A DNA stretch of 64,000 nucleotides from contig JBBINR010000014.1 of assembly GCA_037443785.1 (NCBI GenBank), forward strand, positions 1 to 64,000, in the 5' to 3' direction. Of the stretch, positions 32,828-43,048 are shown one piece after another. Under the pieces are notes generated by a model, which did no database searches, was not told the origin of the DNA, and saw only the letters and a program-made list of their open reading frames with translations. Each line of letters starts with the position of its first letter. Within the stretch, counting starts at the first letter, position 1. Position numbers and translations under genes: made by a program. Source of the stretch: JAQUOA01 sp037443785 (GTDB taxonomy: Bacteria > Bacteroidota > Ignavibacteria > UBA10030 > UBA8401).

Positions 32828-35782
32828 CTATTTAAGCAGCATCATCTTTTTCAACTGTATATCGTTCCCACTTTGCAATCGCGCAAAATAAATTCCGCTG
32901 GCAAGTTTCGAGCCGTCAAACTGCACCGTATAACTTCCCACCTCTTTCACTTCATTCACCAATGTTGTCACTTCTCTTCCAATCGCGTCATACACTTTTA
33001 ACGTGACATGACTATTCACTGGTAATTGATAGTTGATAATTGTTGATGGGTTAAATGGATTTGGGTAATTCTGTTCCAGCGCAAAAACTTTCGGCGTGGT
33101 GGAGATATTTACTTCAACCGTTGAAGAATATTTGAATGAACCATCGCGGTCAATTTGTTTTAAGCGATACGTAACTTTGCCAGATGCGCTTGCATCAATG
33201 AAGGAATATGATTTGGACGAGTTTGAATTTCCGTTTCCTTCTACAAATCCTACTTTGCTCCACGTCTCATTTCTACCATCTACCTTCTTACTCTTTTCAA
33301 TTTCAAATCCATAATTATTATTTTCCGTTGCTGTCTTCCACTTCAATTCAACTCCGTTTTGTTTTGATGATGCTGTGAATGAAATAAGTTCCACCGGAAG
33401 CGCCTCTACCGTTCCTAAGGTAAACTGGCTAAAACTGTTTACCCCGTTAAATGTAATTGTTGTACTCGTGATGTTCGAAGCTCCAGTGACTGCTGCAGTC
33501 CAATTTCCGTCATCATTTCCTGAGCGATGATAGAGTGTGTAATTTGATGTGTTTCCTGCTCCATTTAGAGTGAATGTTGAGGGAACAATAAATGTTAAAT
33601 TCCCTGCAAATGTTCCCGGCGTACCGAAAGCATTGATCACCCAGTACCTATTGCTTAATGGCGTTCCCGATATTCCTGTCGTTGAATTAGGTGCCAAAGT
33701 AATTTCTGTTCCTGTGATATCAATGGCAGCATCAAAATCATTTGTCATCGTCATCGACACAGTGCCAAGATTTGCAGTGCCGGTAGTAAAACTCGATTGT
33801 GTTGTGCTTGTTCCTGTTCCCACCGGTACGGTCGATGCAACCCATGAAGAACCTGTCACCGTACCGGTATAGCTGCCAACATAATCAATCGTTGAGCTTC
33901 CCGTTCCTTCGTTCAGTTGGAAATACGCAACGAGATTGCTGGTTGCATTGGGGAGCGTACGGTGCATACTTTCCCGTATCTGCTGCTCGCTTCTGGCGAT
34001 GTTCCAGAACCGGACTTCATCTACTTTTCCATAAAAAGGATATATGCCGGTCACTTCCGTCAGGTCGCCAATATTAAATCCGAGAAGAGTGTTGGGTTGA
34101 AATGATACGCTGTTCTGCGTGCCTTGTAAGATACCGTTGATATAGAATTTCATTGTTCCGGAGGAATAGGTAGTAGCAAGATGTGTCCACACAGAATCTT
34201 TTATAGTATCCCCGATAATTTGCGCCCAACCCGCTCCTATCCCAAGCCATGATGCCCAGTGATTTGTGTTATCCGCATAGAAATAATATCCATGGGATCC
34301 GCCAGTCGAATTTTCCGATGCAACGGGAGATCGATAGGTGCTTCCTCCGGCACACCATGCCCAAAACTCGATAGTAAAATTATCTGATGGATTCAGCGCG
34401 CTCGAATACGGTATATTCACATAATTGTTTCCCGATCCTGGAAATGATAGTGCGTTACCAGGAATGTTGTCGGTCTCTTTGTGTGTGGTAAAATTCTGTT
34501 GGGCACCTCGATAATAAACGGTAGTATTAGCTGCAACGATTTTATAATAGTACGTCGTAACGCTGGAAAGTCCGGTTACAGATGCTGAAACGCTTATTGC
34601 ATTGTTACCGGAAGCTGTATCAGGGACGGCATTTACGCTGTCAGTGTACACGCCGCTTGTCGTTCCGTAAATAAAACGGACTGCCACAGTATCACCGTGA
34701 GGAGAAACAAATCCATTGAGTGTTGCTGACGCAACTCCAATAGATGTTGCAGCTTGTGTCGTTGCACTCAGTGATCCAAAATTATTCAAAACCCGAAGTG
34801 TTGGATAGTTCGCATTCGTTATTTGCCATGTATTTGTAAAATCCCATGCCCTATCTGTGAAGGTGCTGGCTGTTTTCAGTGAATCGGTCGGTTCTGCAGT
34901 ACCGCCAGTTGAGACATTTGTTGAATCAGAATTATAGAAACAGTTTGTGATTGTACTGCCGCCAGTAGTTCCGATAAAACCTCCATAGAAACTTCCATGT
35001 GCAACTACACCAGCAGCGTAAGAATTTGCCACTGTCGAATTTGCCAGAATACCTACAAGTCCTCCCAGATTGCTTGAAGTCGAGGAATCGACTGAGCCTG
35101 TTGCATAACAATTAGTGATTGAGCTGCCGTTTTCTGCGTCACCAATTAAACCGCCAAACGCTGACTTTCCGGATTTCCCCCTTACATTTACGGAGGAATA
35201 ACAAGATGTCACAGAGCTTGCATTCAAATCTCCCACCAGACCCCCTGCATAGTCCCCGGAATTAATTGTCCCTGTTGAATAGCAATTTGAAATTGAAGCA
35301 CCACCTCCAACTAATCCTGCAAGAGCGCCTGTGTAACTAAAAAGCAAGTTCGAAATATTGACATCAATCAAACCTAGATTTGTAACGGCGGGGTTTTGAG
35401 AACTGGATATTTTCCCAAAAAAACCAATGCAATAGTCAGCACCAACAATGTATACACCTGATATCGTGTGGTAATTGCCGTTGTAAACACCGGAAAAACC
35501 GATGGTAAAGGATCCTATTTGTTTAAATCCATTTCCACTGTTGTAAAAATCACCGCCGACCTGAAAATCCGATGCGGAGAAACTAATATCCACGGTTTGA
35601 ATAAAGTATTTCGACCACTCTCCTGAATGCTCGGAAAGATACTTCAAATCTGTCTTACTCGCTATCTGGTACGGATCGCCGCTTGTTCCTGATCCGCCAC
35701 TGTAACTTTGCGCCAAAATCGGCACAGTTGTCGACAGATAAACTACCACGATGAATAGAAAGCTCGTAACCGACTTTTTCAT
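32828..35782 (-). CDS. T9SS surface protein with GLUG repeats and LamG domain
   Basis: The 984-residue protein has a signal peptide ending VPILAQ. Residues about 150-300 hold four to five GLUG-type repeats (GALAGLVGGGASISNCYSTGTI, AGGLVGDLNASSVTSCYSS, LGGLVGILANSTVANSYA), a beta-helix-like unit common in surface adhesins. Residues about 345-440 look like a fibronectin-like domain (GVASATLNGFVSPHG). A LamG domain follows (DNFTIEFWAWCAGGS, FYGKVDEVRFWNIARSEQQIRESM). The sorting domain is NYPNPFNPSTIINYQL to LKKMMLLK. AGGAGG precedes ATG 35782. It starts 27 bp after a receiver-only gene, with which it is probably co-transcribed. Confidence 0.86.
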   Translation of the reverse strand: MKKSVTSFLFIVVVYLSTTVPILAQSYSGGSGTSGDPYQIASKTDLKYLSEHSGEWSKYFIQTVDISFSASDFQVGGDFYNSGNGFKQIGSFTIGFSGVYNGNYHTISGVYIVGADYCIGFFGKISSSQNPAVTNLGLIDVNISNLLFSYTGALAGLVGGGASISNCYSTGTINSGDYAGGLVGDLNASSVTSCYSSVNVRGKSGKSAFGGLIGDAENGSSITNCYATGSVDSSTSSNLGGLVGILANSTVANSYAAGVVAHGSFYGGFIGTTGGSTITNCFYNSDSTNVSTGGTAEPTDSLKTASTFTDRAWDFTNTWQITNANYPTLRVLNNFGSLSATTQAATSIGVASATLNGFVSPHGDTVAVRFIYGTTSGVYTDSVNAVPDTASGNNAISVSASVTGLSSVTTYYYKIVAANTTVYYRGAQQNFTTHKETDNIPGNALSFPGSGNNYVNIPYSSALNPSDNFTIEFWAWCAGGSTYRSPVASENSTGGSHGYYFYADNTNHWASWLGIGAGWAQIIGDTIKDSVWTHLATTYSSGTMKFYINGILQGTQNSVSFQPNTLLGFNIGDLTEVTGIYPFYGKVDEVRFWNIARSEQQIRESMHRTLPNATSNLVAYFQLNEGTGSSTIDYVGSYTGTVTGSSWVASTVPVGTGTSTTQSSFTTGTANLGTVSMTMTNDFDAAIDITGTEITLAPNSTTGISGTPLSNRYWVINAFGTPGTFAGNLTFIVPSTFTLNGAGNTSNYTLYHRSGNDDGNWTAAVTGASNITSTTITFNGVNSFSQFTLGTVEALPVELISFTASSKQNGVELKWKTATENNNYGFEIEKSKKVDGRNETWSKVGFVEGNGNSNSSKSYSFIDASASGKVTYRLKQIDRDGSFKYSSTVEVNISTTPKVFALEQNYPNPFNPSTIINYQLPVNSHVTLKVYDAIGREVTTLVNEVKEVGSYTVQFDGSKLASGIYFARLQSGNDIQLKKMMLLK

Positions 35783-35809
35783 ACCATCCTCCTAATAATG
35801 ATTTATGAA

Positions 35810-36151
35810 TTACTGATGAAGTATATTTGATAGTTCAAAAAGATTTTCTTTCGAAACATACGCCGTTGCACCGGCTTCGTGTGCTGCTGTACGAAACGAT
35901 TCATTGTCGTAATCAGTCACCATAACTACTTTCGCAGATGCATTGTGCTGTACTATTTCTTTTGTTGCTTGGATTCCATCCATTTTCGGCATTTGAATAT
36001 CCATCACCACCCAATCGGGATGAAACTTACTGAAGGAATCAACTGCCTCAATGCCGTCGGAACATTCAACGATGATATCGGCATTTCTTGCAGCAACTCC
36101 CCGAATCGCTTTCCGCATTGCAGGATTATCATCAACAATCATAATTACCAT
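35810..36151 (-). CDS. CheY-like single-domain response regulator
   Basis: The 113-residue protein is a receiver domain only: acidic pair in MIVDDNP, phosphoacceptor Asp51 in VVMDIQMPKMDG, Thr in VVMVTDYDNE and Lys in TAYVSKENLFE. There is no output domain. It could relay phosphate or act as a phosphate sink for the kinase at 37112-40144. It lies 27 bp before a GLUG surface protein and 299 bp after a LuxR-type regulator gene, so it marks the start of a separate transcript. Confidence 0.88.
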   Translation of the reverse strand: MVIMIVDDNPAMRKAIRGVAARNADIIVECSDGIEAVDSFSKFHPDWVVMDIQMPKMDGIQATKEIVQHNASAKVVMVTDYDNESFRTAAHEAGATAYVSKENLFELSNILHQ

Positions 36152-36450
36152 TGATACTCCGCTCAGTTACGATGGATAAATTATTACATCGAACTTACGC
36201 AATAGGGTACTTCTTCGGAATCAGTAGCAGTACGGAATTATCTCGGTAGTGGTACGGAGGAGAAATTGACATGATAAGATTCCTGTCAAGTATCAAAAAG
36301 GAATGACAAATAAAGCGCGTTATTCCGTTATGTTCTTAAACGGAATCTGCATACGCAGGGGAGCGGTTTATATATTTTCCTCTTTTCTCAGAGGAGAAGT
36401 TTGTCAATGAACTCCCGACAAACGTGTTCGGAAATGACGAGGAATGTATT

Positions 36451-37119
36451 TTACAATTTGTATTTGCTCTCAATAGCAAAACGAAGAAGTGCGTTTTGAC
36501 CTTGAAGATTCAATTTAGCGGAAATATTGCTGCGATGAGAATCAATGGTGCGTGGACTGACGAAGAGTTCTTCGGCTATTTCTTTGGTAGATTTATGTTG
36601 ACTGATGAGCTTCAATACTCTGCGCTCAGTTTGTGTTAAGAGCGACAGCGAGGACGCGCCTTCCTGCAGCAGCATGTTCTCTTGTGTACGAGCAACGGTA
36701 AATGTCGAAAGTGCTGGACTGATATAATACTTCCCTTCTTTGACAGCGGTAATTGCTTGAACGATATCAGAAACGGCTCCCTCTTTAAGCACATATCCCA
36801 TCGCCCCCGCATCAATTGCCGCCGTATAAAAACTTTCATCGCTGTGCATCGTTAATATAATAACCTTGCTTTTTAATTTTCTGGAACTGATCGTTTTAGC
36901 AATGTCTATTCCCGACATCTGCGGCATATCAATATCTGTAAGGACAATATCAGGACGAAGTTCTTCGATCTTTTGCAGTGCATCGCTTCCGTTGCCCGCT
37001 TCGCCGCACACTGTAAATGTCTGTTCGGCCTCAATCAGGTCCCGAAGGCCTTTGCGCATGATCGCATGATCATCGGCGATAAACACGCGAACTTTCCCTT
37101 GATCTGTTGATTTAGCCAT
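36451..37119 (-). CDS. NarL/LuxR-type response regulator (pair 2)
   Basis: The 222-residue regulator has receiver features in FIADDHAIMRKGL, Asp62 in VLTDIDMPQMSG and MGYVLKEGAV. The C-terminal LuxR HTH is LTQTERRVLKLISQHKSTKEIAEELFVSPRTIDSHRSNISAKL. Its start overlaps the end of the histidine kinase by 8 bp, so kinase and regulator are translationally coupled and surely function together. Confidence 0.92.
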   Translation of the reverse strand: MAKSTDQGKVRVFIADDHAIMRKGLRDLIEAEQTFTVCGEAGNGSDALQKIEELRPDIVLTDIDMPQMSGIDIAKTISSRKLKSKVIILTMHSDESFYTAAIDAGAMGYVLKEGAVSDIVQAITAVKEGKYYISPALSTFTVARTQENMLLQEGASSLSLLTQTERRVLKLISQHKSTKEIAEELFVSPRTIDSHRSNISAKLNLQGQNALLRFAIESKYKL

Positions 37120-40100
37120 GATGTTTCTTTTTTGTGAATTGAAATTTCAGCGTCGTTCCTTTACCCGGCAATGATTCCATCTGCATCGTCCCCTCGAGCA
37201 ATTGAACACGCTCGTTGATATCATTCATCCCCAATCCATGCGATTGTTTCGGATGACTTCCCATCCCCTTCCCGTTATCGGAGATTGTCAACACAATATA
37301 CCCATCAACTAGTGACAATACCACATTGACCGAAGTCGCTTGTGCATGTTTCAGAACATTGTTCAATGATTCCTGAATGATGCGAACAATATTGATCTCA
37401 TCTTCTTTTCGGAAAAATCCATCCACGTCATCAATCTCACCGGCCACTTCGAGCTCTTTTGTACTGCGAATACGTTTCAATAGAGATTTGATTGTCTCGG
37501 TCAATCCAAGTCGGTCAAGTTCCGGCGGACGGAGATCGTGAGAGATATTACGAACCTCCGTGATGATATTCGACGCAGCAACGGATTGTTCCTCGAGCAT
37601 TTGCTTCAATCCGTCATCCATTTCTCCTTCACGCAATTTTAATTGAAGATTGTGTTTCAAGATCAACAATTCTTGTCCAACACCGTCGTGCATTTCGCGG
37701 GAGATTCTTTTTCGCTCTTCTTCCTGTCTCTCAATAAGCATTCGTGCAAATAACTGCTGGCGTTCTTTCTCTTCTTGATGTTCTTTGTCGTGCAGAAGCT
37801 TAAGCCGTTTCTTATTCCACGTATCGAATCTTCCGATGGAGACAATCAGGAAGAGGAAGTAGGAGAGATATGCCCACCGCGTCCTGTACCAAGGAGGAAG
37901 CACTTCCAAAGTAAATGTTGCAGCTGCACTTTCTTTGTCATAAAGATTTTTCGCTTTTGCTTGAAGTGTATATGTTCCTTCATCAAGATTTGTATAAACA
38001 GCCCTTGCAGTCGAAGACCATGATGACCATTCTTTATCATACCCTTGCAGTTGGTAACTGAAAACTGTTTTTGATTCGTCGTCAAAGAAAGGTGCCGCAA
38101 TATGAAACGTTACGTCATTATTGTCGTACGAAACAACCGCACTGGAAATATTTCCACCATAACTTACTATACTATCATTTTTCGTCGTCACTTTTCGTAT
38201 AAGTGTGGAAAAGCCGGCATCATAGTTTTTTAAATCCTGTTTCGCATCATACCGGAATAAGCCGTCGGTCGTTCCAATCCACAGCACACCGTCGGAATCC
38301 TGATGCACTGCGTTAAATTCTGTCCGTTCAAACCTGCGGAACGGCTTATAGTTCCATGTGTACTCTCCGTTATGTTCCGGCTGCAATATTCCCGGATCGT
38401 AACGCTTATTGGATAACGGGAAAATAATGATCGAACCGTTATTCGTCATTGCAATTTTTTCAATATCTTGCTCTCCATTATATAATCTCGGATGGATTTT
38501 ACGGTACGGTTCAAATCGGTCTGTTCCGCTGTTACACACATACAATCCTTTTTCAGTCGCAAAGACAATTTCATTGTTGATGATATAGGGAAGCACAGTA
38601 CGCAACGACGGCAAGCCGTCTTTTTGAGTAAAGTATCGAATCGCTTTCGGCTTGGTAATAGAATTTTGATCCATGGTTACACGAATAACGCCGGCATTGT
38701 ACGTTCCGAGCCAGAGATCGCCGCTCGCATCTTCTTCAACGCGGCGAATATTATCCCGCACACCTTCGATGATTCCTTCGTCAATCCATTTTCCATTTTC
38801 ATATCGGATAGAAGCAAGCAACGGATCATCAACAATGAACATCCTATTCCTATTTTTCAATGACCTGTGCATTGCAAGTCCATATTTCCCGCTTCGGGCC
38901 AAGATTGAAGTCTTACCTTTGATTTCGTATATACCGCCCGGCGTTCCTGCTAAAAGTATATGTGTATTGCGATTCACCGTAAAATCAAATAAACTCCAAC
39001 ATTGTCCTGATGGTAATCCTGATACTTTCTCCATCATATTATGTTTGTTCACGAAATAAATACCTTCAAATGTTGCAACGAACAATGTATCGTGAAATCT
39101 TAGAACGTCCGATACGGTTCCATGCAAACCATTCTTATTATTCCAATAGCTCCATTCTAGTGATACATCGGTTTTCGCGATTCCGTTTTCGGTCATGAAC
39201 CATAAATTATTGTTATACGAAAGAAACATCGAGTAGACAGAACTGGTCGTCAATACATTATTTTCATTCCACCGCTGCACAATGTTTCCATTTGGAGAAA
39301 TGAGCTTCACTCCGTCTGTTAACGTAGAGATTACAAAATATCCAGCTGGTAGTATCGTTGTCGAATAAATGTTTGGATGTACATTAAATAATCGATCTTG
39401 AATACCAAAGGGTGTCGACCTCCTTGAGCTGTTATGAAAGATGAATGCACCTGCATTTCTTGTTGAAATTAAAATAGAATCAGAGGCATAGTAGTTGCCT
39501 TGGCGAAACGGTTTATCTTTATAAAAACTACTGACTAATGTAATGCCGTCGTCTTCAACTCGCATTAGACCACGGTCTTTCTCATACACATACACCTTCC
39601 CGTTATGCGAGAATATCCCCATAAATGATGATTCTTTTCCTGGAAGGTAAGTTTTAATTGCTGGTTCTGGCGACGAAGTGTATTTGAATATTGCTTCTAC
39701 GGATAAAAAATAGACTGCATTATGCATTATTATTGTCTGCCACACCGCCCGGAACTTCATTTCCTGGTTGCGGATTAAATGACGAAGCGTAACGAATACT
39801 TTTTTTCCGAGCGAATCTGCTGTGAGATATCCGAAATCATTAATTGCACCGGTGTAGATAATACCATTACTATCTTTTGCAAAAGAAAACACTGTTGTCT
39901 TATTGGGAATATCAATGACGCGCCACTCTTTCCCGTCATATTCGGTGATGCCTCCTCCGTTTGTCATACCAAAATACATTATACCGTTGTCATCTTGAAT
40001 AGCACCCCATACCTGAGAAGTGTTGTCATACTCTTTAGAGGAATAATGCCGTATAAATGGAAAACCCGTTTCCTGCGCACTTAGTAATGAAGAGCAAGGA

Positions 40101-40144
40101 ATGCCATTGATATACAATAAGAACAACCATGTAATTTTTTTCAT
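37112..40144 (-). CDS. Propeller sensor histidine kinase (pair 2)
   Basis: The 1010-residue kinase starts at ATG 40144 with signal peptide MKKITWLFLLYINGIPC. The periplasmic part has degenerate two-component propeller repeats (DDNGIMYFGMTNGGGITEYDG, EDASGDLWLGTYNAGVIRVT, DSDGVLWIGTTDGLFRYD) and a Y_Y_Y domain (FSYQLQGYDKEWSSWSS). One membrane segment (WAYLSYFLFLIVSIGRF) leads to a HisKA_3 helix with the motif ISREMHDGVGQELLILKHN (His about 819) and an ATPase domain (LTISDNGKGM). The MHDGVGQ form differs from the LHDELG/LHDEIG form of the other two kinases, so this kinase belongs to a different HisKA_3 branch. Confidence 0.9.
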   Translation of the reverse strand: MKKITWLFLLYINGIPCSSLLSAQETGFPFIRHYSSKEYDNTSQVWGAIQDDNGIMYFGMTNGGGITEYDGKEWRVIDIPNKTTVFSFAKDSNGIIYTGAINDFGYLTADSLGKKVFVTLRHLIRNQEMKFRAVWQTIIMHNAVYFLSVEAIFKYTSSPEPAIKTYLPGKESSFMGIFSHNGKVYVYEKDRGLMRVEDDGITLVSSFYKDKPFRQGNYYASDSILISTRNAGAFIFHNSSRRSTPFGIQDRLFNVHPNIYSTTILPAGYFVISTLTDGVKLISPNGNIVQRWNENNVLTTSSVYSMFLSYNNNLWFMTENGIAKTDVSLEWSYWNNKNGLHGTVSDVLRFHDTLFVATFEGIYFVNKHNMMEKVSGLPSGQCWSLFDFTVNRNTHILLAGTPGGIYEIKGKTSILARSGKYGLAMHRSLKNRNRMFIVDDPLLASIRYENGKWIDEGIIEGVRDNIRRVEEDASGDLWLGTYNAGVIRVTMDQNSITKPKAIRYFTQKDGLPSLRTVLPYIINNEIVFATEKGLYVCNSGTDRFEPYRKIHPRLYNGEQDIEKIAMTNNGSIIIFPLSNKRYDPGILQPEHNGEYTWNYKPFRRFERTEFNAVHQDSDGVLWIGTTDGLFRYDAKQDLKNYDAGFSTLIRKVTTKNDSIVSYGGNISSAVVSYDNNDVTFHIAAPFFDDESKTVFSYQLQGYDKEWSSWSSTARAVYTNLDEGTYTLQAKAKNLYDKESAAATFTLEVLPPWYRTRWAYLSYFLFLIVSIGRFDTWNKKRLKLLHDKEHQEEKERQQLFARMLIERQEEERKRISREMHDGVGQELLILKHNLQLKLREGEMDDGLKQMLEEQSVAASNIITEVRNISHDLRPPELDRLGLTETIKSLLKRIRSTKELEVAGEIDDVDGFFRKEDEINIVRIIQESLNNVLKHAQATSVNVVLSLVDGYIVLTISDNGKGMGSHPKQSHGLGMNDINERVQLLEGTMQMESLPGKGTTLKFQFTKKKHHG

Positions 40145-40164
40145 TGCCGAAAAATACGTAATCG

Positions 40165-40201
40165 CTAACAAAAAACAAAAAAGGCGGAACTGCGTCCGCC
40201 T
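40165..40201 (-). terminator. Terminator of the 641-aa T9SS gene
   Basis: AGGCGGA (40182-40188) pairs with TCCGCCT (40195-40201). On the minus strand it runs into TTTTTTGTTTTTTG, about 25 bases after the stop. Confidence 0.9.
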
Positions 40202-40225
40202 CGAATATTGTCGATGAATTGGCGT

Positions 40226-42151
40226 CTATTTTAGCAATACCATCTTTTTTAACTGCACTTTATCGCCGCTTTGCAATCGTGCGAAGAATATTCCGTTGGC
40301 AAGTTTCGAGCCGTCAAACTGTGCAGAATACGTTCCTGCTTCCTTCAATTCACTCACCAGCGTTGCAACTTCGCGCCCTATTGCATCATACACTTTTAAG
40401 GTTGTAAATCCGTTAGCTGCCAACTGATAGCTAATCGTAGTGCTCGGATTAAATGGATTCGGATAGTTCTGAAGGAGCAAAAATTGACGAGGAGAATTAT
40501 TGTCTGCACTCCCTTTCACTGATGTTGTTTGATTTATAGGTGCAATATCAACTTGGACGAACACTTTTGTTGTCGTCGTTATCGTCGCTCCGAGAATATC
40601 TTGGTACGTCGTATCGATTGAATATCCACCGGCGAACAGATATCCATTCATTGTTTTTGTGAATGTTGCGTTGCCAAGGCTCGTTGAAATCAACGGGGAA
40701 AAATGACCGTACGATGAATGACTTCCGGGGCCACCTCCATCCGGATAAGAATTTGTAGTGAAGGTATGGGTCGTTGACGGCATGATCGGCGAATCGACAT
40801 GCTCGTAATGATCTTCATCCACTTCCGTCGCATTATCAAGAGTGATATCGGCCATGATTCCATTCGGATCACTTTTACTTCCGGATAATTGAAGCCGAAG
40901 TGCCGCAGGAAGAGGCGATCCCAAAATATTTGTTCGATCAATTTTTGTATCTGAACCACCGCCAAGATCTGCGAAAAATAGCGATTGATCCTGACTGTTG
41001 AAGTCTCCCTCCAAACGAGAAATAAGCACCGGTTCTCCATCATACCCCTGTACTTTGAAGACTGCACTTGTATCGCTGAATTCGCCTGGACCTATGATTT
41101 CACCGTTGAAATTTTCTTTTCGAAAACTAAAAGACCGGATATATCCGCCGGCTGGAGTATAATTGCTCGTGGATTCGTATGTGGAGGTCAATTGTAAAAA
41201 GAGTTCCCATGATGTCGGAGGAACATAATCAACATTCACAAGCGTATCATGATGTGCTCCGCTGAAACGATGATACGCCGTTTTGTACGGAAAATAAACC
41301 GCTCCGAGTTTTACTGCGCCCGTTATATTATCCGTATGGAATAAAACGGTTGCTGAACCGGTCGCATCCGTTTGCACGCTGTCTTTTTCAAAGTGACCAC
41401 TGCTCGATTTTATTTTGATCCATCTATTTTTCAGCGGATGATCCGCCGGCCCGCCGTCGCAATCATATGCTTGAATTTTGACATTGATTGTCTCCGTTCC
41501 TTTCATTGAAATTTTTTCTGGAACTACTTTCAAACGGGCATGGATGGCAAGACTGTCTCCCACATCTCGAAGCATTCGTTGGTATGAACGAATCTTATCA
41601 AACACCGGACCAATCGATACAAGGGCAGAATCGGTCGCATTCATTGCATCAATGCTATTCACAAATAATTTTTCTCCGACAGCTATCTGATCTCTCGTTA
41701 CTGCATCTTCAAGAAAAACGCGCGCCCGATAACTTCCTCCGGAACTGTCGATCATTCCCCACAATACATATTCGCCGCCATTTATTGGGCCATCATGCGG
41801 AAGATCGACGTAATAGTTGGCAACATGAATCATCATGAGAGAATCATGATTTATTATTTTTTCTCTTAATGCACCATCGTACCATTCCACGCAGCCTTTC
41901 TCCGGGTCAATATTGATAATGGTATGCGTTGTAATTCCATTTAAGTCCAGCCAATGAAAAAAATCTTTGTCATTTTTTGATCCGGAATAATAGGTATGGA
42001 GCGTATCAAACGGAGGCATTGGAATCGTAACTTTCATTCCGTATAAAAGCACGCTCGGAGCAACGCAATCATCACATTGTTGTGCGTTCATATTTGTCGG
42101 CGGGAAAAGAAACAGTATTATTGTGGAACAGAGCATTCCAAATATTTTCAT
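40226..42151 (-). CDS. T9SS-secreted protein of unknown function
   Basis: The 641-residue protein has signal peptide MKIFGMLCSTIILFLF and a Cys pair just after it (QQCDDCVAP). Residues about 215-290 look like an invasin/Big_1-type Ig domain (KIQAYDCDGGPADHPLKNRWIKI with TDATGSATVLFHTDN). The region about 330-560 is rich in Ser/Thr/Gly and not recognised. The sorting domain NYPNPFNPSTTISYQL ends KKMVLLK. It lies between the pair 3 regulator and the pair 2 kinase but has its own terminator, and its promoter region contains a perfect palindrome at 42285-42304. Confidence 0.78.
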   Translation of the reverse strand: MKIFGMLCSTIILFLFPPTNMNAQQCDDCVAPSVLLYGMKVTIPMPPFDTLHTYYSGSKNDKDFFHWLDLNGITTHTIINIDPEKGCVEWYDGALREKIINHDSLMMIHVANYYVDLPHDGPINGGEYVLWGMIDSSGGSYRARVFLEDAVTRDQIAVGEKLFVNSIDAMNATDSALVSIGPVFDKIRSYQRMLRDVGDSLAIHARLKVVPEKISMKGTETINVKIQAYDCDGGPADHPLKNRWIKIKSSSGHFEKDSVQTDATGSATVLFHTDNITGAVKLGAVYFPYKTAYHRFSGAHHDTLVNVDYVPPTSWELFLQLTSTYESTSNYTPAGGYIRSFSFRKENFNGEIIGPGEFSDTSAVFKVQGYDGEPVLISRLEGDFNSQDQSLFFADLGGGSDTKIDRTNILGSPLPAALRLQLSGSKSDPNGIMADITLDNATEVDEDHYEHVDSPIMPSTTHTFTTNSYPDGGGPGSHSSYGHFSPLISTSLGNATFTKTMNGYLFAGGYSIDTTYQDILGATITTTTKVFVQVDIAPINQTTSVKGSADNNSPRQFLLLQNYPNPFNPSTTISYQLAANGFTTLKVYDAIGREVATLVSELKEAGTYSAQFDGSKLANGIFFARLQSGDKVQLKKMVLLK

Positions 42152-42284
42152 CGCACTCTCTCCTTGGTCATATGGTTTTGAAGCAATTGTACAGATTCAT
42201 CGCACTGCTTTTGCAAAAAATTCCTCTCAAAAATTTTTGCGTGTGGAAGTAGGAATAAAATAGCTATGAATGAAGGCTTCCCAC

Positions 42285-42304
42285 AACTACATACCTATGT
42301 AGTT
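42285..42304. promoter_or_regulatory. Perfect 9-bp inverted repeat upstream of the 641-aa gene (possible operator)
   Basis: AACTACATA and TATGTAGTT flank CC. It is 134 bp before ATG 42151 and 33 bp after the stop of the LuxR-type regulator gene. No poly-T follows on either strand, so it is more like a protein-binding site than a terminator. Confidence 0.4.
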
Positions 42305-42336
42305 TTAGGACAGGATGACACGAAACACAATAGAGG

Positions 42337-43005
42337 TTAAATCAGTTTTTCTTTTAAGGCTTTTACGATTGCTTCTGAGCGCGAGGCAACATGAAGTTTA
42401 GCGTAGATATTTCGAAGATGAAACCGTACGGTGTTGATACTGACATATAACGAATCGGCAATCGCTTTATACGTTAAGCCGTCAACAAGCGCTTTGAGCA
42501 CTTGAATTTCACGGTCGGATAAACCGATGTTATCCGTTTTCTGCTTGTGTTGAGTTTGAAAAAACAACAGAACCCGCCGTGCAATTTCATTCGACATCGG
42601 CGCACCGCCATTATAGGCGTCGTTGATTGCAGAAAGTATTTTTTCTGAAGAAGTTTTTTTTAGGATATATCCGACCGCGCCTGCCTGCAACGCTTGAAAA
42701 ATCATTTCATCGGTGGAATACACGGTTACCATTAATACCTGTACTTGAGGAAATTGTTGTTTGATAAGTTTAACTCCGTCAATCCCGGACATATCGGGCA
42801 GACCGATATCGACAAGAGCGACGTCAGGAGAAAGTTCTTCGACTGCTTCTATTCCTTCGCGCATTCTCCCGTATGCCCCGACGCATTTCATTCCATCAGC
42901 GTCGTTGACAAGCCATTTCAATCCATCACGAACTTTCACATCATCTTCAATAATCAAGACGCGGACGGATTCTTGCTTTTTACGTTTAAGTTTGAGTGCT
43001 TTCAT
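42337..43005 (-). CDS. NarL/LuxR-type response regulator (pair 3)
   Basis: The 222-residue regulator has receiver residues in IIEDDVKVRDGL, phosphoacceptor Asp66 in ALVDIGLPDMSG and Lys in VGYILKKTSS. The C-terminal HTH reads LSDREIQVLKALVDGLTYKAIADSLYVSINTVRFHLRNIYAKL. It is closely related in layout to the pair 1 regulator (both have GGAPMS before the HTH linker), pointing to duplication. It lies 43 bp after the kinase gene. Confidence 0.9.
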   Translation of the reverse strand: MKALKLKRKKQESVRVLIIEDDVKVRDGLKWLVNDADGMKCVGAYGRMREGIEAVEELSPDVALVDIGLPDMSGIDGVKLIKQQFPQVQVLMVTVYSTDEMIFQALQAGAVGYILKKTSSEKILSAINDAYNGGAPMSNEIARRVLLFFQTQHKQKTDNIGLSDREIQVLKALVDGLTYKAIADSLYVSINTVRFHLRNIYAKLHVASRSEAIVKALKEKLI

Positions 43006-43048
43006 GTTTTCATAGTACGATTGCTTGTTCCAATGAACAACTGCATGT

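Noticed and set aside
34900..35350. Possible direct DNA repeats in the GLUG gene
   Set aside because: The repeats are at protein level (GLUG units) with diverged codons; no recent DNA duplication and not a CRISPR array.
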